Shown piece by piece: positions 35,546 through 46,555 of a stretch of 64,000 nucleotides of DNA (position 1 is the first letter of the stretch; each line of letters begins with the position of its first letter). Source of the DNA: Azolla caroliniana (taxonomy: Eukaryota; Polypodiophyta); contig JBHGNT010000017.1 in the NCBI GenBank assembly GCA_043228905.1, forward strand, positions 9,114,001-9,178,000, written 5' to 3'. The notes under the pieces are model-generated. The model did no database searches and had not been told where the DNA came from. It saw nothing but the letters and a program-made list of their open reading frames with translations. The position numbers were made by a program, and so were the translations under genes.

Positions 35546-35978
35546 TGTCAGGAATAGTACTAAAACAGAGATGGAATTAGTACTAAGAAGAGTAGTACTA
35601 TTAGTACTAAGAGGACGGGACTGCGTAAGATTCCCGAGAGAGAGGAAGTGAGAAGAGGAGAGAGAGAGAGAGGGAAATAGGATGATGACAGCAGCTCTTA
35701 TATTATATGAAAGATAAGTACAAATCTACTAAGAGGCTTAAGACTGGTGTTGAACCAATTTGGTTCAACATAATGCTTAGTGCCTTCTTTTATAGTGTTC
35801 TCAGGAATAATCCTGAAGCTTCTAGAATGTTCCAGAGAAATCTGGAATATACATTACTTTCTTATAATAAAACATAAATGAAAATAATATTCTATGAATT
35901 ACAATAGATGGTGAGATGGTTAAGAGCTCGACCCATATACCATAAGGTCATGGGTTCGAGTCTTGCCATCTCATGACA
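35546..35978 (-). repeat. E3 3' LTR
   Basis: In element orientation TGTCATGAGATGG to TATTCCTGACA, with TGTCA/TGACA terminal inverted repeats. The polypurine tract AAGGGGGAGATAG lies just upstream (complement of 35979-35991). A TATAAAA on the minus strand lies near 35810. Confidence 0.9.
35905..35975 (+). other. tRNA-like segment inside the E3 LTR
   Basis: On the plus strand, antisense to E3, AGATGG at about 35906 can pair with CCATCT at about 35967. TGGTGAGATGG resembles an A box and GGTTCGAGTCT at 35953-35963 is a B box. The anticodon arm does not fold normally (GACC and GGTC enclose 12 bases), so this is tRNA-derived or tRNA-mimicking and not a working tRNA. Confidence 0.55.
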
Positions 35979-35989
35979 CTATCTCCCCC

Positions 35990-38900
35990 TTAAAGACGAC
36001 GAGTGGAACGAGTCAGCGCTACTTGCGGACCGGGTTTGTCCGGATACTTTCGGTGGAAATCAGCAAGAAGATCTTGTGCATTGGCAACATTCTCGACAGG
36101 TTCCCAAGTACGTTCGCTCGGACTATAACCGAGCCAATCGACCAAGTAATAGAGTTTGTTGCGAACAAGTTTGGAATCGAGGATGGCAGCAACTTCATAC
36201 TCCGGGTCGGCGTCCAACTCCAGTGGGGGCGGCGGTGGTGTCACACGATCGGGAATGGTGTTTGCTTGATAGGGTTCAAGAAGAGAACAATGGAAAACTG
36301 GATGTATCTGAAGCTGCGGAGGGAGATCAAGGCGGAAGGTGACATCATTAATCTTCCCCGTAATACGGAAAGGACCGAGTCGTCGATAATCCAACTTGTC
36401 GCACGGTCGAGTAGTCTTGATGTGACGACGTAAGAGCCATACTCGATCTCCGATGGCAAAAGAGGAGGGAATCCGATGACGATCCGCATAAGTCTTCTGT
36501 GTGTGTTGAGCATGACGAAGGTGAGTAGAGAGATCCATCTGGATCTTGCGTAGCCTCTCCAAATGATCCTCGGCACGAGGGTTGGTAGGTAGCTCCGGAG
36601 TGTCGATCACCGACCAGCGAGGATGGAAACCGGTATAAGCGAGTAGTCTTGATGTGACGACGTAAGAGCCATACTCGATCTCCGATGGCAAAAGAGGAGG
36701 GAATCCGATGACGATCCGCATAAGTCTTCTGTGTGTGTTGAGCATGACGAAGGTGAGTAGAGAGATCCATCTGGATCTTGCGTAGCCTCTCCAAATGATC
36801 CTCGGCACGAGGGTTGGTAGGTAGCTCCGGAGTGTCGATCACCGACCAGCGAGGATGGAAACCGGTATAAGCGAAAAATGGGGAGACCCGAGTCGAGGAG
36901 TGAATAGCATTATTATACGCAAACTCCGCAAAGTGGAGAATCTCGGCCCAATCGTCCTGTTGATAACTCAGGAAACACCGGAGATATTGCTCCAACGTTT
37001 GGTTTGTTCGTTCCGCCTGTCCGTCGGTCTGAGGATGGTAGCCGGAGGAGAGGTTGCAGGAGACCTTGAGCATCTTGAAGAGATGCTGCCAAAATTTGGA
37101 GACAAATTGCGGGCCTCGGTCACTGATAATACTGTCTGGGAGGCCATGATGCCGAAAAACCTCACGCATAACAAGAGCGGCGGTTTCCTCGCTAGTGATG
37201 GCTTTAGTACATGGCACAAAATGTGCCATCTTCGTATATCGATCGACGACGGTTAGGATAGCATCGAACCCTTTCGAGACCGACAGATCTGTGATAAAAT
37301 CAAGACAAATAGACTGCCATGGCTTACTTGGAATTGGTAAAGGTTCCAACAAGCCATATGGATGGTGTCGTGGCATCTTTGCTCGGCAGCAAGCATCACA
37401 GGTCCGAACGTAGTCGTCGACAAAACGGCGCATGTGGGGCCACCAAAAAGATCGCTGCACTAGCTCCAACGTCTTAGTACTACCGAAATGTCCCGCCGTA
37501 TGGGTGTCGTGACAATGTTGGACAATTTGAAGGCGACAGGAGCAATCGGGGACATATACACGCTTTTTAAAGAATAACAAACCATCATGATATTCGAATT
37601 GTCGGTAGTCAATACCTGGTTGTTGAGACTGAGAACAGGATGCCCGAGAAGTATCAATGTGCGCCAGGATGTCTTGAGCAAAACTATCCGTCTTCAAGGT
37701 TGCACGTATGTCATCGGTAATCCGTGAATCCATCGGGGTGTGAAAAATCCGCGTCGTGTGCAATCGTGTTGGTCCCAAGATTACTTGCTTTTGATTATCA
37801 AATGTTGCTTCACCAGGACGAGGTGCAAGATATGAACGTCGTGATAGTGCATCTGCTTTTCCTTGCTGCTTCCCCGGTCGATATGTGATTTTGAAGTCGA
37901 AACGCGTGAGGAATTGCGCCCACCGAGCTTGCCGTCGATTTAGTACGCGAGCGTTCTGAAAATAAGCAAGATTTTTATGATCGCTGAAGACAATGACCTG
38001 ATGTGGAGAGCCCTCTAAGAAATGCCGCCATTGTACAAATGAATCCACGATGGCTAATAACTCCTTGTCATGTATTTCGTAGTTGATTTCTGCGACATCG
38101 AATTTGCGCAAATGGAAAGCCACCGGATGCAACTCTTCTTTATCCCCTTGTTGAGAAAGGATGCTACCGAGGGCGAAATCTGATGCGTCGGCCTCCATGA
38201 TGAATGGTTTGCTTGTATCCACATGAGCTAGAATCGGTGCTGATGTAAAGGCTTTCTTAAGATGCCGAAAAGCCATATCTGCTTCAATGGACCAAAGAAA
38301 TGCTTGGCCCTTCTTCGTAAGTTGTGTGAGAGGTAAAATAATCTTCGAGTAATCCTGTATAAACTTACGGTAGAAGTTAGCAAAACCTAGAAAACATTGT
38401 ACATCTCGTACCGACCGTGGAATTTGCCACTCTAGTACAGTTTGGATCTTAGCTGGATCCATGGCGATGCCCTTTGAGGAGATGACGTAGCCTAGAAATT
38501 CCACTTGCTTGCAGTCAAAGCTACATTTTTCTAGCTTGGCATAAAGACCATTCTCGCGGAGTCGCTTTAGTACTAATAGTACATGAGAGTCGTGCTCTTC
38601 CTGGGTCTTCGAATAAATCAACAGATCATCCAGATAAATGATCAAACAGATATCCAAGAGGTCTCTGAATATATCATTTGCCATGTGTTGGAAGACTGCG
38701 GGTGCATTGGTTAGGCCAAACGGCATAACAGTATACTCAAAATGCCCATACCGCGTGCGAAAAGCGGTCTTCCACTCATCTCCCGGTCGGATCCGCACGA
38801 GATTATACGCTCCGCGTAGGTCGATTTTAGTAAAAAACTTGGCACCATTAACTCGCTCTAAAAGACTTGATATAAGAGGAAGTGCATACCTATTCCGGAT

Positions 38901-39794
38901 GGTGACTTTATTTAATCCGCGGTAATCAACGACAAGACGAAGTGAGCCATCTTTCTTCTTGACAAAGAAGATGGGTGCACCGGCCGGAGATTTCGAATGA
39001 CGGATGAACCCGCTTGCCAAGTTCTCCTCTATGTAGGCTCGAAGGACTTCTAACTCGGTGGGTGACAGGTTGTAAATTGGTCCCCATGGTGGCTCGGTTC
39101 CTGGTTGTAAATCGATGGGACAGTCATAGGGACGGTGATGAGGAAGGGTACCGGTTTTTACCTTGTCAAATACATCGGCATAAGGATGATATTTTGCCGG
39201 AAGTTGTACTGAGGAGTCCTTCTTAATAGTGCTGGAAGGATGTACTAATATGGAAAATAGGAACATTGCCTCCTTGGGTCCTTCTTCGCGTAGTTGATGG
39301 AGTGAAATGGTCGAAACTCGGCGAGTTGATTCTTGGGGTGGTCGATATCGGACTTCTCTTGTTCTCCAATCTATGGCTGGATTATGTAACTCAAGCCAAG
39401 GTAATCCTAGGACAATGGGATGCTCTGGACTACTAATTATATTAAATGATATTATACACACAAAACTACCTAGGACAACTTGAATGGGTTCTGATTCTTC
39501 TACAATATTCCCGGAAGCAATGGGACGACCATCAATGACCACTACAGATGCGGGACAAGGAAGTTTTCTTAAGGATATCTGAGAAGCTTGGGCAAAATTT
39601 CGATCCATGAAACAGGAATTAGCTCCGGAATCTAAAAGTGCTAGGACGGGTACTGGTGGAGTAATTTTAGTACTAACAATGACTTGGGCTAGGAACACAT
39701 TGCTAACTTGCTTGGAAGGAATGGAACCACTAATGGGTTGTACAGATCTAGGGCTGCTGTCCAACCAAATGGCTCCTATTTTGGCTGGACTCAA
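35990..39794 (-). pseudogene. E3 pol: protease, RT, RNase H, integrase, chromodomain
   Basis: Protease: VLALLDSGANSCFMDRNF. RT: IFFVKKKDGSLRLVVDYRGL, GAYNLVRIRPGDEWKTAF, active site IIYLDDLLIYS. RNase H: FIMEADASDFALGSILSQQG and FSDHKNLAYF. Integrase: AGHFGSTKTLELVQRSFWWP, CDACCRAK, FITDLSVSKGFDAILTVVDR, SDRGPQFVSKFW and YHPQTDGQAERTNQTLE. The main frame (39794-36348) leaves its normal reading at the 232-base duplication; the chromodomain (EYEVAAILDSKLVRNKLYYL, WEPVENVANAQDLL) is in the frame 36808-35990. All catalytic residues look intact, so the duplication is the main visible lesion of pol. Confidence 0.9.
36411..36874. repeat. 232-bp perfect tandem duplication in E3 integrase
   Basis: 36411-36642 is repeated at 36643-36874 without a difference that I can see. 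232 is not a multiple of three, so the second copy shifts the frame of the integrase tail and chromodomain. Confidence 0.9.
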
Positions 39795-40948
39795 TCGTTT
39801 AACTCTTCATCTAATTGACTAAGGATTTCAAATTTATTTGAGATACTTGGGCTATTAGTACTATGAATACTATCTGACACTCTATTAGTACTATTACTAC
39901 TATCAGACACTCCGAAGGGAAGAATTGACTCAGGTTTAGTACAGGCGACAATTTGATTTACCTGTCTTCTTGGCCTATGTGGACAATTGATGGCGATATG
40001 TCCTGGTCCACCGCAATAAAGGCATAATCGATTGGCACGTCGTCGTTGCTTTTCTTCTTCCGATAACGGGCCGCGTCGACGCATGGTATCGATCTCCATC
40101 GGTGTCGAAGTATTTGCTTGAGGTATGTCTCGTGCAAACGGTTTAGCCGCGACTGCGGCGTAAGTGGGCTCTGGCCTAGAGCGTGGTATCTGTAATTGAC
40201 GTTCTGAACGCCGTTCAAAAAGGCGGTTGTCACATCAAACTGCTCGATTGATTGCCTCCATAAGAGACTTTGGTTCTTCGGGGAAAGTTAGAAGTAGATC
40301 TTTGACATCGTTTCGCAAGCCATAGCGAAACTGCTCCATTAGTGCTTGATCATCCCAGGGTATATCTGAAGCAAGTAGGCGGAAATCCGCCGCGTAGGCA
40401 GAGGCTGGACGATCGCCTTGACGCAATCGCCGGATCTTGTTGATCGTCGTCCTGATGCTGTCGGTGTCTCCAAAGCAGGCTTTAAACTCACCAATAAAAT
40501 CTTCAAAGTTATTAAGCAAGGGCGATTGTTTTTCTAGAAGCGGAGCGAACCATGCCAAGGCTGAGCCGCTAAGTAGCGTGCCTATTAGGCCGACTCGAGA
40601 TGCATCAATGGGATATCGGGAAGGATGCATCTGGATGACTAAGCGTACCTGATTAAGGAATCCCCGAAATTGCGAACGCGTTCCATCAAATTTCACAGGA
40701 AGTCCAATCTTGGGCTCTTTATGAAATCCTTGGGGACTGGATCCTTGTTGTTGCAACGCTGCTTCGAGTTGTTGTACCCGTAACGCTAACTCCCCATGTT
40801 GTTGTTGCGTTTGTTGTTTTTCTAGAGCGATTTGTTGCAGATCCCCTATCAGCCGTTGGTTTTCTTGTTCCAAGGCAACAAACTTTTCTTTTAGGCACTG
40901 TAGCTCGGAGAAAACGGATTGGTATTCTTGGGCGCTAACAGTAGCCAT
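39791..40948 (-). pseudogene. E3 gag
   Basis: It begins MATVSAQEYQSVFSELQCLK, with an N-terminal coiled coil (residues about 15-70, Gln-rich), then the capsid region KIGLPVKFDGTRSQFRGFLN and YAADFRLLASDIPWDDQALM. A TGA near 40232-40234 splits it. The second part has the zinc knuckle [14 protein letters not shown] and ends at 39791, overlapping the start of pol by four bases in another frame. Confidence 0.85.
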
Positions 40949-41004
40949 AGTATAGGGGAAAGGGTAGGAGGATGAGGGAGAGTGACAAGTAGGCTAGAGG
41001 GAAA

Positions 41005-41018
41005 AAATTGGTTCAAAC
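41005..41018 (-). promoter_or_regulatory. E3 putative self-priming site
   Basis: In element orientation GTTTGAACCAATTT follows the 5' LTR directly. It is not a TGG-type tRNA site. TTGAACCAATTT within it is exactly complementary to AAATTGGTTCAA in the LTR, which starts about 34 bases after the TATAAAA and would therefore be at or near the 5' end of the transcript. Confidence 0.6.
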
Positions 41019-41433
41019 TGTCAGGAATAGTACTAAAACAGAGATGGAATTAGTACTAAGAAGAGTAGTACTATTAGTACTAAGAGGACGGGACTGCGTA
41101 AGATTCCCGAGAGAGAGGAAGTGAGAAGAGGAGAGAGAGAGAGAGGGAAATAGGATGATGACAGCAGCTCTTATATTATATGAAAGATAAGTACAAATCT
41201 ACTAAGAGGCTTAAGACTGGTGTTGAACCAATTTGGTTCAACATAATGCTTAGTGCCTTCTTTTATAGTGTTCTCAGGAATAATCCTGAAGCTTCTAGAA
41301 TGTTCCAGAGAAATCTGGAATATACATTACTTTCTTATAATAAAACATAAATGAAAATAATATTCTATGAATTACAATAGATGGTGAGATGGTTAAGAGC
41401 TCGACCCATATACCATAAGGTCATGGGTTCGAG
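41019..41433 (-). repeat. E3 5' LTR, outer 18 bases missing
   Basis: It is identical to 35546-35960 as far as I can read. It stops after GGGTTCGAG and continues into E2 RNase H. TCGAG in both the LTR and the expected target site suggests a small deletion between short direct repeats. Confidence 0.9.
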
Positions 41434-41803
41434 GCTGTAGAAGACGGTTGCATTGTCAACCACAGAGGTGGAGTACATGGCGGCTGTGGAAGCCGGCAAG
41501 GAAATATTATGGATGAAGGACTTCATCGGAGAGCTCGGTATCCGGCAAGAGGAATACCGACTCTATTGCGATAGTCAAAGTGCCATCCACCTTGCTAAGA
41601 ATGCGGCCTACCATTCTCGGACGAAGCATATCCAGCAAAGATATCATTGGATCCGGGAAAGAGTAGATGACCAGGAGTTCGCACTGACGAAGATCCACAC
41701 GGCCGAGAACGGGTCAAATATGCTGACCAAAGTGCTGACACCCGACAAGCTGAACGCGTGCCGGAAGAGGATCGGACTGGTAAGACACCCCATGCCGGAG
41801 TGA
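41434..41803 (+). pseudogene. E2 RNase H, second part (after E3)
   Basis: Continues STTEVEYMAAVEAGKEILWM, LYCDSQSAIHLAKNAAYHSR and HTAENGSNMLTKVLTPDKL to the TGA at 41801-41803. With 35269-35545 it makes a complete copia RNase H apart from E3. Confidence 0.85.
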
Positions 41804-41813
41804 AGGGGGAGTT

Positions 41814-42005
41814 TGTTGGGAGACAGGTCCCTCCGGATGGTGCATACCCGGTATGAACCAAATGAGGAGTACTCGGCTACGGAGAGCCGTATGGTGCAGA
41901 CCCGGTATGAACCGGATGAGGAGTACCCGGCTACGGAGAGCCGGATGGTGCAGACCCGGTATGAACCAGATGAGGAGTACCCGGCTACGGAGAACCGGAT
42001 GGTGC
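41814..42005 (+). repeat. Internal partial E2-type LTR
   Basis: It starts TGTTGGGAGACAGG like the E2 LTR, right after a polypurine tract AAGGGGGAG, includes about three 54-base units and breaks off at GGATGGTGCA, where RT sequence follows. A short GCA is shared at the join. Confidence 0.85.
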
Positions 42006-42836
42006 AATTATGGCTGTCACAGGAGAAGTACGTGACAAAGGTTCTTCACCGGTTCAACATGTCAGATGCGAAACCGGTCGGATCGACACTTCCGGCAACC
42101 TGCAGGTTATCCGGTAAGCAAAGCCTGAAGACGAAAGCAAAGAAGGCGGATATGATGAAGATTCCATATGCCTCTGCCGTCGGGAGCTTAATGTACGCAA
42201 TGGTGTGTACCCGACCGGATATAGGATACACAGTTGGAGTGGTGAGCCGGTTCATGAGCAATCTCGGCAAGGAGCACTGGAATGCGGTCAAATGGATACT
42301 CCGGTACTTGAAGGGCACTTCGCTTATGTGTCTCCGATTCAGCTCCGGAAAACCTCAACTTGATGGTTTTCCCGATTCGGACATGTCGTCTGATGTGGAT
42401 ACCAGCCGGTCCACATCCGGGTATGTAATGACATATGCAGGGGGAGCTGTTTCGTGGTAGTCAAGACTGCAGAAGACGGTTGCGTTGTCAACCACAGAGG
42501 CGGAGTACATGGCGGCTGTGGAAGCCGGCAATGAAATCTTATGGATGAAGGACTTCATTGGAGAGCTCGGTATCCGGCAAGATGAATACCGGCTCTATTG
42601 CGACAGTCAAAGTGCCATCCACCTTGCTAAGAATGTGGCCTACCATTCTCGGACGAAGCATATTCAACGAAGGTATCACTGGATCCGAGAAAGAGTAGAT
42701 GACCAGGAGTTCGCGCTGACGAAGATCCACACGGCCGAGAACGGGTCAGACATGCTGACCAAAGTGTTGATACCCGACAAGTTGGATGCATGCCGGAAGC
42801 GGATCGTACTGGTAAGACACCCCATGCCGGAGTGAA
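42006..42836 (+). pseudogene. Duplicated end of RT and RNase H (E2 family)
   Basis: Starts QLWLSQEKYVTKVLHRFNMS and runs through YAMVCTRPDIGYTVGVVSRF and SGYVMTYAGGAVSW, TAG at 42458-42460, then STTEAEYMAAVEAGNEIL to the same C-terminus HPMPE. It is a diverged second copy of 35090-35545 plus 41434-41803. Confidence 0.85.
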
Positions 42837-42845
42837 GGGGGATTT

Positions 42846-43413
42846 TGTTGGGAGACAGGTCCCTCCGGATGGGAAGGGAGAAGAACAGTGTTGTTAAGCA
42901 AACTCGGCTACGGAGAGCCGGATGGTGCAGACCCGGTGAGAATCGCTCTCCGGATGAAGAGACATATTCATAAATATGTTTCTGAGAGTCCATCATGGCT
43001 ATATTTTGTAAATAGCCAAAAAGTCATATTAGTATAAATATGACTTAGGGCAAACTTTTATATGTGTGTGTTGTTATTCTTGTCTGGGTGAGATCAGAGC
43101 GTGTAACTGTGTACAGAGAGAGAGAGAGAGAGAGAGGAAGAGGTTGTTGCCTCTGTTGTAACCGCCGCCTATGGCGAAGATAGAAAGCTCAAGGTCGTTG
43201 CCTCGGTGCTTTACTGTTGTACAATGTAACATAGTGATAGTTTGCAGCCTGTGGGCTGCCGTGGTTTTTTTTCCTAGTTTGGGTTTTTTTCCACGTAAAC
43301 ATCCTGTGTAATCTTCTATTCACTGTGTCGTGCATTCTTACCTGTTTTCTGTGTATGATTCTAAGCTTGGTTGTGGCCGAGCGTTGCGTATACGGAGTGT
43401 GTAGTTCCCGTCA
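42846..43413 (+). repeat. E2 3' LTR
   Basis: Starts TGTTGGGAGACAGG, ends TTCCCGTCA, and carries only one partial 54-base unit near 42901-42945. A polypurine tract GAAGGGGGA lies just upstream. Confidence 0.9.
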
Positions 43414-43418
43414 AAAAT

Positions 43419-44128
43419 GGTGTTGTCGAACGTCAAAACCGAACAGTTGTTGAGATGGCTAGGTGTATGTTGAAGGCACAAGCATTACCTGACCCATTCT
43501 GGGCTGAAGTAGTGAATACAGTAGTTTACATCCTCAATCGGAGCTACACGAAGGCACTTCAAGGGAAAACACCCCACGAAGCTTATTTAGGCAAGAAACC
43601 TTCAGTGTTGCACTTCAAAACCTTTGGGGTACGTGCTACGCACATGTTCGAGATGTGAGCAGAAAGAAGTTGGATGCTAAAAGCAAGAAGTGTATCTTTC
43701 TCGAATATAGTGAAGAGTCAAACGCCTATCGACTCTATGATCGAGGGGTAAGAAAGATATTGACAAGCCCCAATGTGGTGCTTGATGAAGAACAACCACA
43801 GCTAGCTGAGAACAACGATTCTCAAGTTATCTCATCAACTGAAGAGGTATTTTACCCAATCCCGACCCATTTTCTAGAAAAGGAAGTTGAACCATCTTAT
43901 GGTAATGGGTCACTAGTTCAGCCTATGCCAGTCCGACATGTAAAGAAAATACCTAAGTGGGCTCAACAACTCTTCAATGACCGTACTCCTAAAGTTGAGT
44001 TTTCTAAAACTTCAACTAATGAATTACGAAGATCAAGAAGAATACAGGAGCAAGGGAGAACCTCTGACCACATTGTCAACATGGCTCTGATGGTGGACAT
44101 CATCGGCTCAGTGAGTGAGCTGACCTAG
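43419..44128 (+). pseudogene. C1 integrase, second part
   Basis: GVVERQNRTVVEMARCML, DPFWAEVVNTVVYILNRSYT and KKCIFLEYSEESNAYRLYD follow each other with a frameshift near 43655. It continues into the acidic linker and ends near the start of RT. Confidence 0.8.
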
Positions 44129-45555
44129 GTGGAGGAAGCCATGGGCAACCCGAAGTGGAAAGAGGCGATGATATCAGAATATGATAGCATCATGAAAAAT
44201 GACACATGGGAGTTGGCAGAGAGGCCAACAAAGAAGAAGGTGATAGGCACAAAGTGGGTGTGGAAAGTAAAGTATAAAGTTGATGGTTCTTTGGAGAAAT
44301 TCAAGGCCAGGCTAGTAGCCCAAGGATACTCCCAAATTGAAGGGTTTGAAGTACAAGAAACATTTGCCTCGACAGCTCGCATGACAACAATTCGAATGGT
44401 CATAGCGTTGGTCGATTTACCAAATGGATGTCAAATCAGCATTTCTGAATGGTCATGTCAAGGAGGAGTTATACGTGATGCAACCACCGGGGTTAGAGAT
44501 GCCGAATTCAGAAAACAAAGTATGCAAGCTGAAGAAGGCATTGTATGGTCTAAAGCAAGCACCAAGAGCTTGGAACAAGAGGATAGACAGCTTCTTACGA
44601 TCAATCGACTTTAAGCAATGTGCTTCGGATGCAAGTATGTATGTCAAAATGAAGGACGGGAAACAAGTCATCATCATCATTTACGTGGATGACCTAGTTC
44701 TTACTGGTGACCATGAAGAGTGCATTTGCCAAACACAAGAGTGTTTGAAAACTGAGTTTGAAATGACAGACTTGGGGATTCTACACTATTTCCTTGGAAT
44801 TGAGGTTTGGCAAACTTCAGTTGGCATCTTCATGTCACAAAGAAAGTATGCAACAGAGATCTTGAAGACCTTTGGGATGATGGACAGCAAGTCGAAGTCA
44901 ACTCCAATGGGTTCAAACTGCAAACTATCCCAAGAAGACCCATCACCAATGGTTGACATAAGGAAGTATAGACAGCTAGTACGAAGTCTAATTTTCCTAT
45001 GCAACACTAGGCCGGATATTTGTTTTGCAGTCAATGTGGTGAGTCGATTCAACAACAAGCCGAAGGAGACTCATTGCAAAGCTTATCTTCATGTATTAAA
45101 GTACATTGTGGGTACTTTAAATTACAGAATCTTCTACAAGCCAACAATTGACGAACTTAGTGGGTATTGCGACTCCACTGGGCTGGAGATAGGGATTCCA
45201 GAAAATCAGTTCTGGAGCTGTTTCATGGAGTAGTAAAAAACAACCAACAGTGGCACTATCTTCAACGGAGGCAGAATACAAAGCAGCATGCATAGAGGCA
45301 TGCAAGGTAGTTTGGCTAAGAAGAATCATTACGGATGTGGCATTTCCAATAAGGATGACAATGGTATTGAGGTGTGACAATCAGAGTTGCATGGCCATTG
45401 CCAAGAACCCCGTATTTCATGCACATACTAAACACATAGAGATTCAATATCACTATGTGCAGGAGCTAATAAATGATGAGACTGTGGAGCTTGAGTATTG
45501 TCCGACATCAGAAAATGTTGCGGATATCTTCACAAAGGCGCTTGGAGCAGAATAG
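44129..45555 (+). pseudogene. C1 reverse transcriptase and RNase H
   Basis: [72 protein letters not shown] and active site [11 protein letters not shown] near 44680. RNase [38 protein letters not shown] and HTKHIEIQYHYVQELI, ending VADIFTKALGAE at 45553. There are frameshifts near 44420 and 45180. Confidence 0.85.
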
Positions 45556-45630
45556 TTACAACAACACCTTCGACGACTAGGAGTTGGTCCAATTCCAAGT
45601 GAACTCAATGGGTTGATCATTGAGGGGGGG

Positions 45631-46269
45631 TGTTAGATATAATCAATGATCAGCCCCAAGTTGTAAATCTATCCCCATATGTGCTCTTAGAGTGCACATT
45701 TTGTTATAGCGCCCCAAATGAGGAGCGGCTAGTGTGCAACTCAACCATATGGGTCGATAAGGTGTTAATCTAGGAAACCATAGATGCATAGGACACAATG
45801 TATTTAGGAAAGAGAGAAATAGGTAATAGGATTGGCTAATCAAGTCAACTAGAATATTTTGTGGGCAAGTTACGATGTACTTAGTCTTGAAGTATGCGTC
45901 ATTGACTTCAAGATTTGTACTATCTAGCACTAGCATGTACCTAGGGAGTTGGTCATATTAAATGACAAGTCAGTTGACAGAAAAGGAATATCTCCACTAC
46001 TATCAACTGACTTCTACATTTAATGTTATACTTAGACCAAACATAGAAAGCAATCCACTTTCTTTTCATAGTGGTTGGCTTGATTATCAGTCCCTACTAA
46101 TGTTGTAGTGAGCTAGTCCATATCCTATCTAAGCTCTAAGGTATGAGCGTATGGGAAAACTACCATTTTGAGCTACTCTCTTATGTAATAGAAGTTTTGT
46201 TTTCATATATCCCATCTCTGTAGTTGTAACTCTATATACCTATCTAATCGATTCTCAATATTTCTAACA
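45631..46269 (+). repeat. C1 3' LTR
   Basis: A complete 639-base LTR, TGTTAGATATAATC to TATTTCTAACA, preceded by polypurine GAGGGGGGG and followed by CTATT. Confidence 0.9.
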
Positions 46270-46274
46270 CTATT

Positions 46275-46555
46275 CCCCATGTTCCACTATGTCAGAAACC
46301 AAAGTTCAAATATTTGAGTATTCTCATATATTAAATGACATGTATTTAACTAATAAAACATAAAATTTCGTAAACCATCCTTATGATTTTCCCACAAAAA
46401 ACTAGCTAAACAAAAAGCTAATTAGTTGTGGCCATTTTAGTAGCTAATTAGCTATAATAGTGTTTCCACTCGCATGCTTTTACCCTCTTATTAATACTTC
46501 GGTATTTACATTTGTTTGTACATAAGACCTAGTTCATGTCCATACATGCATACCC
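46275..46555. other. AT-rich flank with palindrome words
   Basis: AGCTAATTAG and TAGCTAATTAGCTA occur at about 46419-46453. This was joined to 29165 before C1 arrived. No gene is supported. Confidence 0.5.

Larger units (their letters stand above)
35546..41433 (-). mobile_element. E3: Ty3/gypsy chromovirus with identical LTRs
   Basis: LTRs at 35546-35978 and 41019-41433 flank gag and a 1,148-codon pol frame on the minus strand. GTCGA precedes the left end. The right LTR lacks its outer 18 bases. All 415 shared LTR bases look identical, so this is the youngest insertion in the nest. Pol has a chromodomain but is shifted out of frame by a 232-base tandem duplication. Confidence 0.9.
31094..43413 (+). 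mobile_element. E2: Ty1/copia element inserted in C1 integrase
   Basis: AAAAT lies at 31089-31093 and 43414-43418. Intact primer site, gag, protease, integrase, RT and RNase H regions are recognisable, but they contain many stops and E3 is inserted in RNase H. Before the 3' LTR there is an extra partial LTR and a second copy of RT end plus RNase H, so the element is a recombinant. Confidence 0.9.
29171..46269 (+). mobile_element. C1: Ty1/copia element, host of the nested insertions
   Basis: CTATT at 29166-29170 and 46270-46274 is the target duplication. Both ends begin with the same LTR sequence, and gag, protease, integrase, RT and RNase H fragments occur in copia order. The body is interrupted from 31094 to 43413 by E2. 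The two LTRs differ by about 9 bases over the 433 aligned, so C1 is older than E3 and E4. Confidence 0.9.

Noticed and set aside
35905-35975. A functional tRNA gene
   Set aside because: The anticodon arm does not fold (12-base loop, 4-bp stem), and the same sequence sits in both E3 LTRs as part of the repeat.
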